DNA of 44,577 nt from CAZVIJ01 sp964626735 (GCA_964626735.1 CAZVIJ010000008.1:1-44577), one strand, 5' to 3'. Positions 7,275-15,784 are shown, counted from the stretch's first letter. The notes: generated by a model not told the origin, from the letters alone. Numbers and translations: made by a program.

Positions 7275-8351
7275 ATGGCTACAAAAGAAGATAAACTAAA
7301 AGAACAAGAGGCAACAGCCGGAAATGCGAAGAAACAAGCATTACAAGCTGCATTGTCCCAAATCGAAAAACAATTCGGCAAAGGATCGATCATGAAAATG
7401 AGCGATCGGCCTCACGAGAAAATCGAGGTCATTCCGACCGGAGCGCTTTCATTGGATATCGCCCTCGGAATTGGTGGCGTGCCAAAAGGCAGGATCATCG
7501 AGATCTACGGCTTGGAGTCGTCGGGAAAGACGACTTTGGCCCTCCATATCGTTGCAGAATCGCAGAAGAACGGTGGTAATGCCGCATTCATCGATGCCGA
7601 GCATGCCCTCGATCCGCAGTACGCCAAAAATATCGGCGTCGATGTCGAGAACATGTACATTTCGCAGCCGGACTACGGTGAGCAGGCGCTCGAGATCGCT
7701 GAAACCTTGGTACGATCAGGCGCATTCGATGTAATCGTTATCGACTCGGTTGCAGCCCTCACGCCAAAGTCTGAGCTCGAGGGAGAAATGGGCGACGCTC
7801 AAATGGGAGTCCAGGCGAGGCTTATGTCCCAGGCACTCAGGAAGCTTACGGCAATCTCCAACAAATCGGGCACGACACTCATCTTCCTTAACCAGATCCG
7901 TATGAAGATCGGCGTCATGTTCGGAAATCCGGAGACGACGACGGGAGGCAACGCGCTTAAATTCTATTCGTCAGTCCGCATGGAAATACGAAAAGGCGAA
8001 CGGCTCACCGACAAAGAGGGGAAGATTATCGGCAATACTGTTAAGCTGAAGATCGTCAAGAATAAGGTTGCTCCCCCTTTCCGGGAAACCGAGTTTGACA
8101 TCATCTATCCGATGGGTATCGACAAATACTCCTCCTTGCTTTCGGCTGCAGTCGACAACGGTGTCATCCAGAAATCGGCCGGATGGTACAAATACGGAGA
8201 TTCGCAATTGGGCAACGGCAAGGAAGCGGTAAAGGAGACGCTTAAGAACGACAACAAGCTCACCAAGGAGATTATCGATAAGACGAAAGCGGCAGCGCTA
8301 TCCGGGTCGAAAGAAACACCGAAGGAAAAGCTGGAGGAGGAAAAACAATAA
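7275..8351 (+). CDS. recA: Recombinase RecA
   Basis: DNA-dependent ATPase that forms filaments on single-stranded DNA for homologous recombination and repair. Typical length of 358 residues. Visible are the N-terminal polymerisation helix (QALQAALSQIEKQFGKGSIMKM), Walker A GLESSGKTT, Walker B region VIVIDSVAAL, loop L1 (EGEMGDAQMGVQARLMSQALRK region) and loop L2 (NQIRMKIGVMFGNPETTTGG region). The C-terminus is a charged tail rich in Lys and Glu. The intergenic region upstream (7084-7274) is longer than is normal here, which fits a regulated gene, but I found only a weak match to an SOS operator. Confidence 0.97.
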   Translation: MATKEDKLKEQEATAGNAKKQALQAALSQIEKQFGKGSIMKMSDRPHEKIEVIPTGALSLDIALGIGGVPKGRIIEIYGLESSGKTTLALHIVAESQKNGGNAAFIDAEHALDPQYAKNIGVDVENMYISQPDYGEQALEIAETLVRSGAFDVIVIDSVAALTPKSELEGEMGDAQMGVQARLMSQALRKLTAISNKSGTTLIFLNQIRMKIGVMFGNPETTTGGNALKFYSSVRMEIRKGERLTDKEGKIIGNTVKLKIVKNKVAPPFRETEFDIIYPMGIDKYSSLLSAAVDNGVIQKSAGWYKYGDSQLGNGKEAVKETLKNDNKLTKEIIDKTKAAALSGSKETPKEKLEEEKQ

Positions 8352-8360
8352 GTTTTAAGA

Positions 8361-8366
8361 TACTAT
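8361..8366 (+). promoter_or_regulatory. -10 box TACTAT for the HAD gene
   Basis: Ends 6 bases before the ATG at 8373. Leaderless spacing. Confidence 0.45.
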
Positions 8367-8372
8367 CTACCT

Positions 8373-8957
8373 ATGGAACGGGTTATTCTGATAGACGCAG
8401 ATGGTGTGGTGATCGCTGGAAGACATAAATATTTCAGCGATCGCCTGTCGGAAGAGAAAGGCATTCCGAAGGACGATATCCTCGCATTTTTCAAAAACGA
8501 ATATGGTTCATGTTCTCGAGGGAAAGCGGATATAAAAGAAGTGATACTTCCCTATCTGCAAAAATGGAACTGGGAGGGATCGGTCGAGGACTTCTTAACG
8601 TATTGGTTCGAAGGAGAAAATCAAGTAGATTCCGCGCTAATTGAAGCCATTGATGAGCTAAGATCGCGTGGCGTTAAGACATATATCGTATCGGACAACG
8701 AGAAGTATCGTGCAGAATACCTTATGGATGCATGCAAGCTTGCCGATCACTTCGATGGAACATTTTTCTCATACGCGATCGGATACAAAAAGTCAGAGCC
8801 CGAGTTCTTCAAAACGGTGTTGGAACGTCTGCCGAATGAAGCTGTAATTGAATACTGGGATGACGATCCGGAAAATGTCGATGTCGCGGAAAGATGCGGT
8901 ATCAAATCATACGTTTACCGGGGAATCGAGGAATTCAAATCGAACGTATCTTATTGA
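8373..8957 (+). CDS. HAD-superfamily hydrolase
   Basis: Predicted phosphatase of the haloacid dehalogenase fold, 194 residues. All four HAD motifs are present: motif I IDADGVV with the nucleophilic Asp and the acid/base Asp two residues on, motif II VSDN, motif III Lys in GYKKSEPEFF, and motif IV WDDDPENVD. The helical stretch after motif I is a small C1-type cap. The substrate cannot be predicted. It follows recA by 21 bases but carries its own -10 box. HAD hydrolases of this type are often nucleotide or sugar phosphate phosphatases. Confidence 0.85.
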   Translation: MERVILIDADGVVIAGRHKYFSDRLSEEKGIPKDDILAFFKNEYGSCSRGKADIKEVILPYLQKWNWEGSVEDFLTYWFEGENQVDSALIEAIDELRSRGVKTYIVSDNEKYRAEYLMDACKLADHFDGTFFSYAIGYKKSEPEFFKTVLERLPNEAVIEYWDDDPENVDVAERCGIKSYVYRGIEEFKSNVSY

Positions 8958-8981
8958 CACCAGCGGCGACATTGTTAATAT
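8954..8981 (+). promoter_or_regulatory. Full promoter TTGACA-16-TAATAT for the 34-residue gene
   Basis: Perfect -35 TTGACA (8954-8959), 16-base spacer and TAATAT (8976-8981), ending 6 bases before the ATG at 8988. The -35 overlaps the end of the HAD gene. Confidence 0.65.
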
Positions 8982-8987
8982 GACACA

Positions 8988-9092
8988 ATGCTCTCCGAAC
9001 AGGCTCGCAAAAAAATCCTATACTCTCTCGTTCCGGTAGGTGTTATCGCGTCAGTAGGCATTCTGGCGGTAATAATCGACTTGGTTTTTTAA
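8988..9092 (+). CDS. 34-residue single-helix membrane miniprotein
   Basis: A short ORF with a charged N-terminus (MLSEQARKKILYS) followed by one hydrophobic helix (LVPVGVIASVGILAVIIDL). A consensus promoter ends 6 bases before its ATG, as at other genes here. The stop codon shares the palindrome TTAA (9089-9092) with the stop codon of the convergent UMP kinase gene, as expected for two selected coding ends packed together. The function is unknown. Single-helix miniproteins of this size often modulate membrane complexes, but nothing here shows a partner. Confidence 0.55.
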   Translation: MLSEQARKKILYSLVPVGVIASVGILAVIIDLVF

Positions 9093-9775
9093 TCGCTTTC
9101 GATCACCGTTCCGTCAAATCGGCTCATCGTCGACGACGCGAGGATCTTATCCAACGAAGTGAAGAATATTGATATCTTATTTTCGCGCGCCTTTTTGGCA
9201 GCCACTGGATCGACCGGGAATGAGGAACCAGGCTGGAATAGCTCGGGGTTACCGATAAGATCAAGATATTCATTCCAATTCATCTTAAGAATAGGTTGCG
9301 CATCTTTATATACATCCGGATCTCCGCTATAGACATAATCGACATCCGAAAGTCGCAATATCGATTTAGTACCGAAGGCTGACGCGATTTCGACAGCGCC
9401 GAAGTCGGAAGAGACGCCGAGCTTTAGTGCGCCACCGACAAAATACTGAAAATCGTTCCTATGCTCGAGCGCATCCGCCAGGTGCGCGTACGAGTTGATA
9501 ACGTGCGGGAAACATCCGTCGCGCGGAATGATATTCTTAACGTACTCGGCTTGGAGATCTACTGCCCTGCTCCCCACTTCGTGGAGCGATGTCGTGTCCA
9601 GAATGCCGTGCTCTTCAAGAGCACCCAGGAACAGGCGCGTTACCTTCCCTCCGCCGACGCAAACGACGAATTTCGTATTGAGGCTTACGAGTCTATCTAT
9701 AAGATCAAAAATCTTGGGATTCATCTCCGTCAACGATTTTTGCACAAGCGAACCGCCAAGTTTTACGACTAGCAT
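9089..9775 (-). CDS. pyrH: UMP kinase of the archaeal type (amino acid kinase family)
   Basis: Phosphorylates UMP to UDP in pyrimidine nucleotide synthesis. The 228-residue amino acid kinase fold shows an N-terminal VVKLGGSL, a glycine loop VCVGGGKVTR, the nucleotide-binding LSDVDYVYSGDPDVYKDA and a C-terminal PGSSFPVDPVAAKKA and FDGTVI. The last three resemble archaeal UMP kinases more than the usual bacterial PyrH. Isopentenyl phosphate kinase is a related alternative, but the C-terminal motifs favour UMP kinase. A TAATAT box ends 5 bases before the ATG. Confidence 0.8.
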   Translation of the reverse strand: MLVVKLGGSLVQKSLTEMNPKIFDLIDRLVSLNTKFVVCVGGGKVTRLFLGALEEHGILDTTSLHEVGSRAVDLQAEYVKNIIPRDGCFPHVINSYAHLADALEHRNDFQYFVGGALKLGVSSDFGAVEIASAFGTKSILRLSDVDYVYSGDPDVYKDAQPILKMNWNEYLDLIGNPELFQPGSSFPVDPVAAKKARENKISIFFTSLDKILASSTMSRFDGTVIESD

Positions 9776-9780
9776 AACAA

Positions 9781-9786
9781 ATATTA
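9781..9786 (-). promoter_or_regulatory. -10 box TAATAT for pyrH
   Basis: Minus-strand TAATAT ending 5 bases before the ATG at 9775. Leaderless spacing. Confidence 0.55.
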
Positions 9787-9914
9787 ATGTATCGCGGCCT
9801 CATAGTAAAGGCAAAACAACGGTATCACCATTTACGGTCTATAAGACTAGCGATAGTAAACCGCCTCAGGAGTGGCTTCAGTACATATATTGTTAACAGT
9901 GGTCGGATCGATTC

Positions 9915-9944
9915 TTGACCCATATTAAAGGTTCATGAGATAAT
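9915..9944 (+). promoter_or_regulatory. Promoter TTGACC-18-GATAAT upstream of the surface-protein genes
   Basis: -35 TTGACC (9915-9920) and an extended -10 TGaGATAAT (9936-9944). An ATG 8 bases further on opens only a five-codon frame (9953-9970), so this promoter probably gives a short leader before the large gene at 9993. The rest of 9776-9914 shows nothing I can name. Confidence 0.45.
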
Positions 9945-9992
9945 CCTCCCTTATGGGGTACGATTCTTGATTGATACATAAACGCGCATCGA

Positions 9993-12893
9993 ATGTACAA
10001 AACAATAAAAAAACTCATACAAAAGGGATACGTTCTCGAATCCTTATTCCAGTTCATCAATCCAAGATATATTTTCGCTAGTCACACACCTGATTTTGTT
10101 CTATATTATAATGTGCGCAAAACAAACTTTGGCGATAGATCATTGCAACGCGAGAAACGATTTATGTTCTCGCTCGTCTTCCTCTTCGGGCTCGTAGCAA
10201 TTGGGATTGTCTTCGGCGTGGCGAATTCCCGCTTCAACCTAGACACGAGAAATAAAGCTTCCGGCAAGACGTATTTTGTCGAGAACAACCAGGATCTTCA
10301 AGGCGCGATAAATCTGGCTGCTGACTCCGACGCGATTTTCCTTAAGGTAGGCAGCTATACGACCAGCAATCCTGAAGGCTTCGTCATCAAAGACAAGAGC
10401 ATTCGCATTCTCGGTGCCGGCAAGGAGTTCGTCACCGTATACGGCACCAACAACTCTAACGTATTCACCCTCCAAAATTCGAATGTCAAATTCGAGAACA
10501 TCAAGATTACCGGAGCAAACAAAGAGGGCGTACTCGTACAGAATACTACGGCAAATACCGAAGTTCAGTTTAAGGACGTAGAGATCTCAAACAATTCTGG
10601 ACCTGCAATCATCTCGAACGCGAAACTCTCGGTGCAAACTTCTACGATTGACCAGAACGGAGCCGGTATCAAATCGACCGGCGGGCTGACGCTTGAGAAC
10701 AGCCTCATTGAGAATTCCGCAGATTACGGCGTTTCGCTTTCCGCATCGACGACCTCCTCGAACCAAATCAGCAATACCATCATTGCTGCGAATAAAGCTG
10801 CAGGCATCTCGGTTGAAGGCAGCGGTCCCGTCCAGATAAAAAACGTAACCGTCTACGGTAACGACTCGGGCATCGTAGAGAAGACGGCAACAACGAGCAC
10901 GACGGTACTCAACTCAATCATCCAAGGCTCAAAGAAAGAGGGCGTATCCTTTAAGGGCACCAACTCATACGCCAAATACACCAATTCGTACGCAAACGCA
11001 GGCGGCGACTTCAAGCCGGAATCGATTAAGTCGCTTGAAGGCAATACCTCAATCGATGCGCAATTCGCTTCGACAACCGACTACCATCTCGCTAGCACTT
11101 CCCCCCTCCTCCACAAAGGATCGGGTGCTGATGCGAATACAGACGGTTCTCGAGTCGATATGGGCGCTTTCGGAGGAAGCGTAAAGCTTGCGACCGTCAT
11201 GAACAGCGCTCCCGTAATCACTTCTACTCCTCCCCAATACATCAAGCCGGGTCAAACCTACAATTACGAAATCAAGGCAACCGACCCCGACGGCGATGCG
11301 CTTTCCTATATTGTCGTGAATTCCGATGTAGCTCCCAAGTGGGTTAAGCAGTCCAACAACAAGTTCTCGGGTACACCCGTCGCGTCCGACATCGGCTTTG
11401 CCGGTATCGTTGTAGTCGTAACCGATAGGCACGGCCACAATATCGTTCATCCGATTTCAATCAACGTACTACCATCCGATCGAAATGCACCTCCTGAGAC
11501 GGCTACCCCAACTTCTGCTCCCCAAACGAATGTCGTTCCTCAAATTACGTTCGTATCGCCAAAATCGGGTACGATTGTCTCGAAGGACAAGAACAACGAG
11601 ATCAAGTGGACCGTTAATGCCGGTGCGAATATCGACAAATACGTCATCAAGTACTCCGACGATAAGTCGAATTTCCAGACGCTCACTACGCTTCCGGGAA
11701 CCGCTACGAGCTACAAGTGGGATCTGGGAAACCTAGTATCGGGCAAGTACATTCTCCAAATCGAGGCGACTGACAAAGGAACGCCTCCCGTAACGGTCAA
11801 GAAGATTTCCGACGAATTTGAAGTGCAGAACAAGCCTAAGACGAGCACAGTCCCTGGCACCGAGATCACCATCACCAAGAACAATCCGGCCGACAACGAC
11901 AATGTACCTACCAGGAAGCCGCTAATCTCGGTAGAGTTCAAGCCGGATGCTGACCTCGACGACTCAAAGACGTTCTTGAAGGTAAACGGCGAAAACGTCC
12001 AGTTCAAGAAGACGAGAAGCACTATCTATTACGAGCCTCAAAAAGAGATTAACGGAAGCAAGGTTAAGGTAGAAACGAAGATCGTTACGAAAGAAGGTGC
12101 TACCGACCAAAAGAGTTGGTCGTTCACCTTGCCCGCGAATACCGTTCCGCAAGACACGACGGTTACCCCCAAGGAATCGAGCACGATCCTCGGGCTCCCT
12201 CGTCCGATCGGATTGCTCATTCTGGGAATCTTAATCCTCGGTCTCCTGTTCCTCATCCTCTACTTCATCACCAAGCTGCTCAAGACAATCCGAGAAGAGC
12301 GACAAGGCAACCTCGAAGCCGAATTTACCGAATATTACGACGAGCCGAAACAGACTCAACAAGTTGTTGATCCGATAACGTCAACGACCACCACCGAGAC
12401 GACGACAACTACGCAAACGGCGAACGCGTATCTTGCGACGCCCGAGCAAGCTAACGACTATTATATCGCCGACGCCGCACCGGTTGCAGAAACGAAGACG
12501 GCGCCCGTTGAACAAACGACAACCGTAGAGAAGACTGTCGTAACCGAGCCGGTAACCTCCGAAGTTACCGAAGCTCCAGCCGCACCTGCCGAATCAGTAA
12601 CGGTCGAGGAAGTGGCACCGGTAGAAACTGCGGTTACGGATGTTGCCCAATCGACCAGCACAACCACGACAACTCAAACGGATACCGATAAAGATGGAGT
12701 CGTCGATACGAAGAAGACGACCACAACGACAACCGAACCGGTTCTCGAAGAGGGTATGTCAAAGGAAGACTATATCAATAGCCTAAAAAGCAAGTATGGT
12801 ATAACGGAAGAGGATATACAGGAGTACAAGGACACTCAGGAGAATACCGACTCGCCGCAAACGGATAAGCCGGCCCCCAAGAAGAAATCCTAA
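9993..12893 (+). CDS. Large membrane-anchored beta-helix/Ig-like surface protein
   Basis: 966 residues. Order: a basic N-terminus, a membrane helix (about 58-76), the motif LDTRNKAS (83-90), then repeats of right-handed beta-helix type (about 95-380, with many Asn and Ser turns as in DUF1565/pectate-lyase-like proteins). Next come cadherin/Ig-like domains (TDPDGDALSY, FSGTPVAS) and fibronectin-like repeats. A second helix (about 730-755, LGLPRPIGLLILGILI) and a long Thr/Glu-rich acidic tail finish it. The middle is probably outside the cell and the tail inside. The start is uncertain: TTG 10143 or ATG 10164 would begin just before the helix, and a TATAAT lies at 10107-10112. Cotranscribed with the CAP gene 15 bases downstream. 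It may bind carbohydrate or cells. Confidence 0.8.
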   Translation: MYKTIKKLIQKGYVLESLFQFINPRYIFASHTPDFVLYYNVRKTNFGDRSLQREKRFMFSLVFLFGLVAIGIVFGVANSRFNLDTRNKASGKTYFVENNQDLQGAINLAADSDAIFLKVGSYTTSNPEGFVIKDKSIRILGAGKEFVTVYGTNNSNVFTLQNSNVKFENIKITGANKEGVLVQNTTANTEVQFKDVEISNNSGPAIISNAKLSVQTSTIDQNGAGIKSTGGLTLENSLIENSADYGVSLSASTTSSNQISNTIIAANKAAGISVEGSGPVQIKNVTVYGNDSGIVEKTATTSTTVLNSIIQGSKKEGVSFKGTNSYAKYTNSYANAGGDFKPESIKSLEGNTSIDAQFASTTDYHLASTSPLLHKGSGADANTDGSRVDMGAFGGSVKLATVMNSAPVITSTPPQYIKPGQTYNYEIKATDPDGDALSYIVVNSDVAPKWVKQSNNKFSGTPVASDIGFAGIVVVVTDRHGHNIVHPISINVLPSDRNAPPETATPTSAPQTNVVPQITFVSPKSGTIVSKDKNNEIKWTVNAGANIDKYVIKYSDDKSNFQTLTTLPGTATSYKWDLGNLVSGKYILQIEATDKGTPPVTVKKISDEFEVQNKPKTSTVPGTEITITKNNPADNDNVPTRKPLISVEFKPDADLDDSKTFLKVNGENVQFKKTRSTIYYEPQKEINGSKVKVETKIVTKEGATDQKSWSFTLPANTVPQDTTVTPKESSTILGLPRPIGLLILGILILGLLFLILYFITKLLKTIREERQGNLEAEFTEYYDEPKQTQQVVDPITSTTTTETTTTTQTANAYLATPEQANDYYIADAAPVAETKTAPVEQTTTVEKTVVTEPVTSEVTEAPAAPAESVTVEEVAPVETAVTDVAQSTSTTTTTQTDTDKDGVVDTKKTTTTTTEPVLEEGMSKEDYINSLKSKYGITEEDIQEYKDTQENTDSPQTDKPAPKKKS

Positions 12894-12907
12894 ACCGCCG
12901 CACCGAA

Positions 12908-14365
12908 ATGAATACGCTGCTCAAAAAACTGTTCGTGCCGCATGAGGTAAATGACTACCATCCTCATGCGACGCGGCATTATTCTCTGCTCGCCTACGGG
13001 GTTCTCTTTTTGCTCGCGAACTACATTTTTTTCCCTCTCTTGGGAATTGCCTCAACGAGGGCATATGCCGCGAATCTTAATGCCGATGATATTATTACCT
13101 TAGCGAATAAGGAGCGAACGAAACTCGGACTAAACCCGTTGGTCAAAAATTCTTCGTTGACCGTAGCGGCAAGCCAGAAAGGGCAAGATATGTTCCAAAA
13201 GCAGTACTGGAGCCATTTCGGACCGAACGGCGAAACCCCGTGGCAGTTCATTCGTGCTAACGGATACAATTACGTTTACGCCGGCGAGAACCTCGCCAAG
13301 GACTTCGATTCCGATACCGACGTTCATCTTGCCTGGATGAACAGCAAAACCCATCGCGAGAATATCGTCAACTCGCACTTTCGCGAAATCGGCGTTTCGG
13401 TGGTTTACGGAACGTTTCAAGGCGTCCAGACCTCCATAATCGTCGAGATGTTTGGGTCGATGGTTCTCGATCAGGATTCTCCCCAACCGTCACCGACACC
13501 GAGCAAGACAAGCACGACCAATACGAAACCGACAAGTCCGCCGAAAGTAGTTCAGCAGAGCAATAAGGGGACGACACCCGTTCCTTCGAAGCCCAACCCG
13601 CCTTCGTTATCCAAGCCAGCCGATAATACGGTAACGAACCAAAAAGAAGTGAAAGTTGAAGGTATTGCCGCGAACGGCGATACCGTTCGCATTTTCAATA
13701 ACGACAAGTTCGTCGGCGAATTGCCGAAGCAAAATGCGGCATTCACGAGCATGATACCGATCGAGAGCGAATCAAACGAGCTGACCGCAAAGATGTTCGA
13801 TTCAGGAACGAAGCTCGAAAGCGACTCCTCGAACAAGATACATATCCTGCTCGATACAGTTCCTCCTAACGTCTCGCAAGTATCCGTAGATACCTACCGG
13901 AACGGCGGTAGCGTTACGATCATCGCGAGCTCAAAAGAAAAGCTCGGCAAGATAAAGTACTACGTCAACGACTCTGTTCAGGGAGAAATGCAAAACAAAA
14001 GCAATACATTCGACGCGACAATCGATACGACTTCAATACAAGAGAAAGTCGTGATGCTCTCAATTTACGACGATGCGGGAAACAAAGTAAGCAAAGAAGT
14101 CCAAATTCCTTCAGTTGCCGCCGTTTCCGGGACAACGGGAACCGTCTCTAGCGCTTCCAGCCTTCCCGGTAAGCCTAATTCCTTTTTGGGAAAACTATCG
14201 GGAGCCCAACGCTTCAACCTGGTCTATATCATTCTCGTCGCGGCAGTGATAAGCGCTGATGTTTGGTACTCTCTCAGGCACGGGTTCAAACGCGAACACT
14301 CATCACATCATGCCCTCCACCTCGCCTTAATGCTCGTCGTCGTCGTAGGCGTTCTGACGTTCTGA
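12908..14365 (+). CDS. CAP (SCP-like) domain surface protein
   Basis: 485 residues. A cytoplasmic stretch with a His-rich motif (NDYHPHATRH) precedes a membrane helix or signal peptide ending near AYA-AN. A CAP domain follows (about 55-190), with YWSHFGPNGETPWQF, AGENLA and HRENIVNSHFREIGV as family landmarks. Then come a Ser/Thr/Pro-rich linker, Ig-like modules (NGDTVRIFNNDKFVGE, DTVPPNVSQVSVDT) and two C-terminal helices around a short His/Arg-rich loop. Secreted CAP proteins bind lipids or act as hydrolases; the role here is unknown. It lies 15 bases after the beta-helix gene with no promoter or Shine-Dalgarno visible between, so one operon is likely. Confidence 0.85.
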   Translation: MNTLLKKLFVPHEVNDYHPHATRHYSLLAYGVLFLLANYIFFPLLGIASTRAYAANLNADDIITLANKERTKLGLNPLVKNSSLTVAASQKGQDMFQKQYWSHFGPNGETPWQFIRANGYNYVYAGENLAKDFDSDTDVHLAWMNSKTHRENIVNSHFREIGVSVVYGTFQGVQTSIIVEMFGSMVLDQDSPQPSPTPSKTSTTNTKPTSPPKVVQQSNKGTTPVPSKPNPPSLSKPADNTVTNQKEVKVEGIAANGDTVRIFNNDKFVGELPKQNAAFTSMIPIESESNELTAKMFDSGTKLESDSSNKIHILLDTVPPNVSQVSVDTYRNGGSVTIIASSKEKLGKIKYYVNDSVQGEMQNKSNTFDATIDTTSIQEKVVMLSIYDDAGNKVSKEVQIPSVAAVSGTTGTVSSASSLPGKPNSFLGKLSGAQRFNLVYIILVAAVISADVWYSLRHGFKREHSSHHALHLALMLVVVVGVLTF

Positions 14366-14440
14366 ACGTCTACCCGCGAACGCTTTTGTATGGTAACATT
14401 CCTAAGCTGAAGTCGACCAGTCATCATGCGCGAATCTTTC

Positions 14441-14446
14441 TACTAT
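14441..14446 (+). promoter_or_regulatory. Candidate -10 (TACTAT) for tRNA-Leu
   Basis: TACTAT about 38 bases upstream of the mature tRNA 5' end. A short 5' extension would be removed by RNase P. Weak evidence. Confidence 0.3.
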
Positions 14447-14483
14447 TTTGTCGAGTGAAGATTCAACGCTGGAAACTGAGCAA

Positions 14484-14567
14484 GCCGGGGTGGCGGAATG
14501 GTAGACGCTGTGGACTTAAAATCCATTGACTTCGGTCGTGAGGGTTCGAGTCCCTCCCTCGGCACCA
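14484..14567 (+). tRNA. tRNA-Leu (anticodon UAA), CCA encoded
   Basis: An 84-base class II tRNA. Acceptor GCCGGGG pairs with CCTCGGC with one G-U. The anticodon loop is CTTAAAA, with TAA at 14517-14519. A long variable arm follows, then T arm GAGGG-TTCGAGT-CCCTC, discriminator A and an encoded CCA (14565-14567). Confidence 0.95.
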
Positions 14568-14691
14568 CACTTCAATTTTTTTCACAAGCGACTTCGTCGC
14601 TACCCTTACCGATACTCGACAGTGCCTTGCTTTTACTGAGCACCGGAGCAACGGTGCTCAGCCCTCGGCACCACAACATGACTTATGTCAT
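14556..14691 (+). repeat. Duplicated tRNA-Leu 3' end with two perfect hairpins
   Basis: The 14 bases CCCTCGGCACCACA at the tRNA 3' end (14556-14569) recur exactly at 14662-14675. Between the copies lies a perfect 10-bp hairpin (CTGAGCACCG with CGGTGCTCAG, 14636-14661). Right after the second copy is a perfect 8-bp hairpin (AACATGAC with GTCATGTT, about 14676-14695). This could be a scar of tRNA-targeted integration, a tRNA-like RNA, or terminators. The rest of 14696-14851 shows nothing I can name. Confidence 0.6.
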
Positions 14692-14851
14692 GTTGCTAGA
14701 CCTGAAAGACTATTAGTCCCTGATAGCGTATCTAATGCCACTAGCTTCGGGGTTTCGGATAATAATCTCCACTCTCAACGCTACACGATATTTCTCTGCT
14801 AATTCTCTGAGCGACAACGCTCCCGCATTCGATTCCTTCCTCAATTTATCC

Positions 14852-14857
14852 TACAAT
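14852..14857 (+). promoter_or_regulatory. -10 box TACAAT
   Basis: Ends 7 bases before the ATG at 14865; leaderless spacing for the two-gene unit 14865-15763. Confidence 0.5.
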
Positions 14858-14864
14858 GTCCTAA

Positions 14865-15128
14865 ATGGAAGCATCGCAACCTGTAACACAAGAGGTACCG
14901 CCACAGGGAAAGAAAAAATTTCCCATCTGGCTAATTTTCGTGATTTTGGCCTCGGTTTTGTTCTTGTGCTGTATCGTTATTGGCGTTGCAATATCCATCG
15001 TTATTCCCGTATATTCACAGACGAAAGGCTCCGGCCCCGATCCGCTCCCGTGTGTCATGCAACGGGACGGCAAGTCGCTTCCGGGACACGTCGATAATGA
15101 CGGCGAATGCGCTGTTACACCTGAATAG
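14865..15128 (+). CDS. Small single-helix membrane protein
   Basis: 87 residues: a Gln/Pro-rich cytoplasmic N-terminus ending in GKKKF, one long hydrophobic helix (IWLIFVILASVLFLCCIVIG and onward), and a short external tail with two cysteines (PLPCVMQ and GECAVTPE) that could form a disulfide. No family recognised. A TACAAT box 7 bases before the ATG supports the start. The next gene begins 2 bases after its stop, so the two are almost surely cotranscribed and may act together. Confidence 0.65.
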   Translation: MEASQPVTQEVPPQGKKKFPIWLIFVILASVLFLCCIVIGVAISIVIPVYSQTKGSGPDPLPCVMQRDGKSLPGHVDNDGECAVTPE

Positions 15129-15130
15129 TC

Positions 15131-15763
15131 ATGGCAAACATACAATGGGGGCAGACCTCAGAACAAATCGAGCAGCAGATCGACCAGGCGACGGTAAGGC
15201 GTTCGCGTCCGCTGCAATACGAAGCGCAGCATCGTCTCCCTCCCGATAATACGTTTATGTGCGTTCCGTACGCCATGAACCAGGCCCTTCGTTCAGTTGC
15301 TCCGGGTGATTATACCGATCTGGATCCCGTCCATATGTATGCATCTCTTTCCGCTGAACCGGGTTTCACAGATCCGACGACGCGCTATCTCAATATGAAA
15401 CGCGTATGCGAGGCTATCGAGGGCGGAAGGTACGATTACTCGGGTTCAAGACGTGCTGTCAACTTGCGCGGGTCGAACAAACTTGATGACTGGCTATCGA
15501 CTATCGACCAACATGGCTATGTGGTCGGGAGGTACGCGCAGCATGCGGCAATCGTTACCGGCTACGCAAAAGGACGAGACGGAAAACTTTACTTCCTCGT
15601 CCATCGCCCTGAGACTGAAACGCCCGGCATAGAGGAATACGTGCCTGCGGAGCGGTTCATGAGTCTTTCGCCGCACGACGGGAATGAAGAGTATTACGGA
15701 ATTCAGATCGTCAACACCAACCCCTTGACTCAACAGCGGATACAAATCGGCCAACGCCGATAG
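15131..15763 (+). CDS. Papain-like / C39-like cysteine peptidase fold protein (tentative)
   Basis: 210 residues without signal peptide or membrane helix. The region DNTFMCVPYAMNQAL puts a cysteine (Cys44) at the start of a helix, as in papain-like enzymes. AQHAAIVTGYAKGRDGKLYF (His138) resembles the His strand-turn-strand of C39 and bacteriocin-processing peptidases. A third catalytic residue is not clear; candidates follow in HRPETE. It could be a protease, an amide-forming enzyme or an inactive relative. It is coupled to the small membrane protein 2 bases upstream, which could hold it at the membrane. The family assignment rests on motifs only. Confidence 0.55.
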   Translation: MANIQWGQTSEQIEQQIDQATVRRSRPLQYEAQHRLPPDNTFMCVPYAMNQALRSVAPGDYTDLDPVHMYASLSAEPGFTDPTTRYLNMKRVCEAIEGGRYDYSGSRRAVNLRGSNKLDDWLSTIDQHGYVVGRYAQHAAIVTGYAKGRDGKLYFLVHRPETETPGIEEYVPAERFMSLSPHDGNEEYYGIQIVNTNPLTQQRIQIGQRR

Positions 15764-15784
15764 GCTTCGAAATGCCGTTTAACT

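Noticed and set aside
10107..10112. TATAAT as leaderless promoter of the beta-helix protein
   Set aside because: It lies inside the open frame and the nearest in-frame starts (TTG 10143, ATG 10164) are 30-50 bases away. I kept the upstream start but noted the doubt.
14735..15097. 120-codon ORF overlapping the small membrane protein gene
   Set aside because: The frame at 14865 has a membrane helix, a -10 at the right distance and coupling to the next gene; the longer ORF has none of these.
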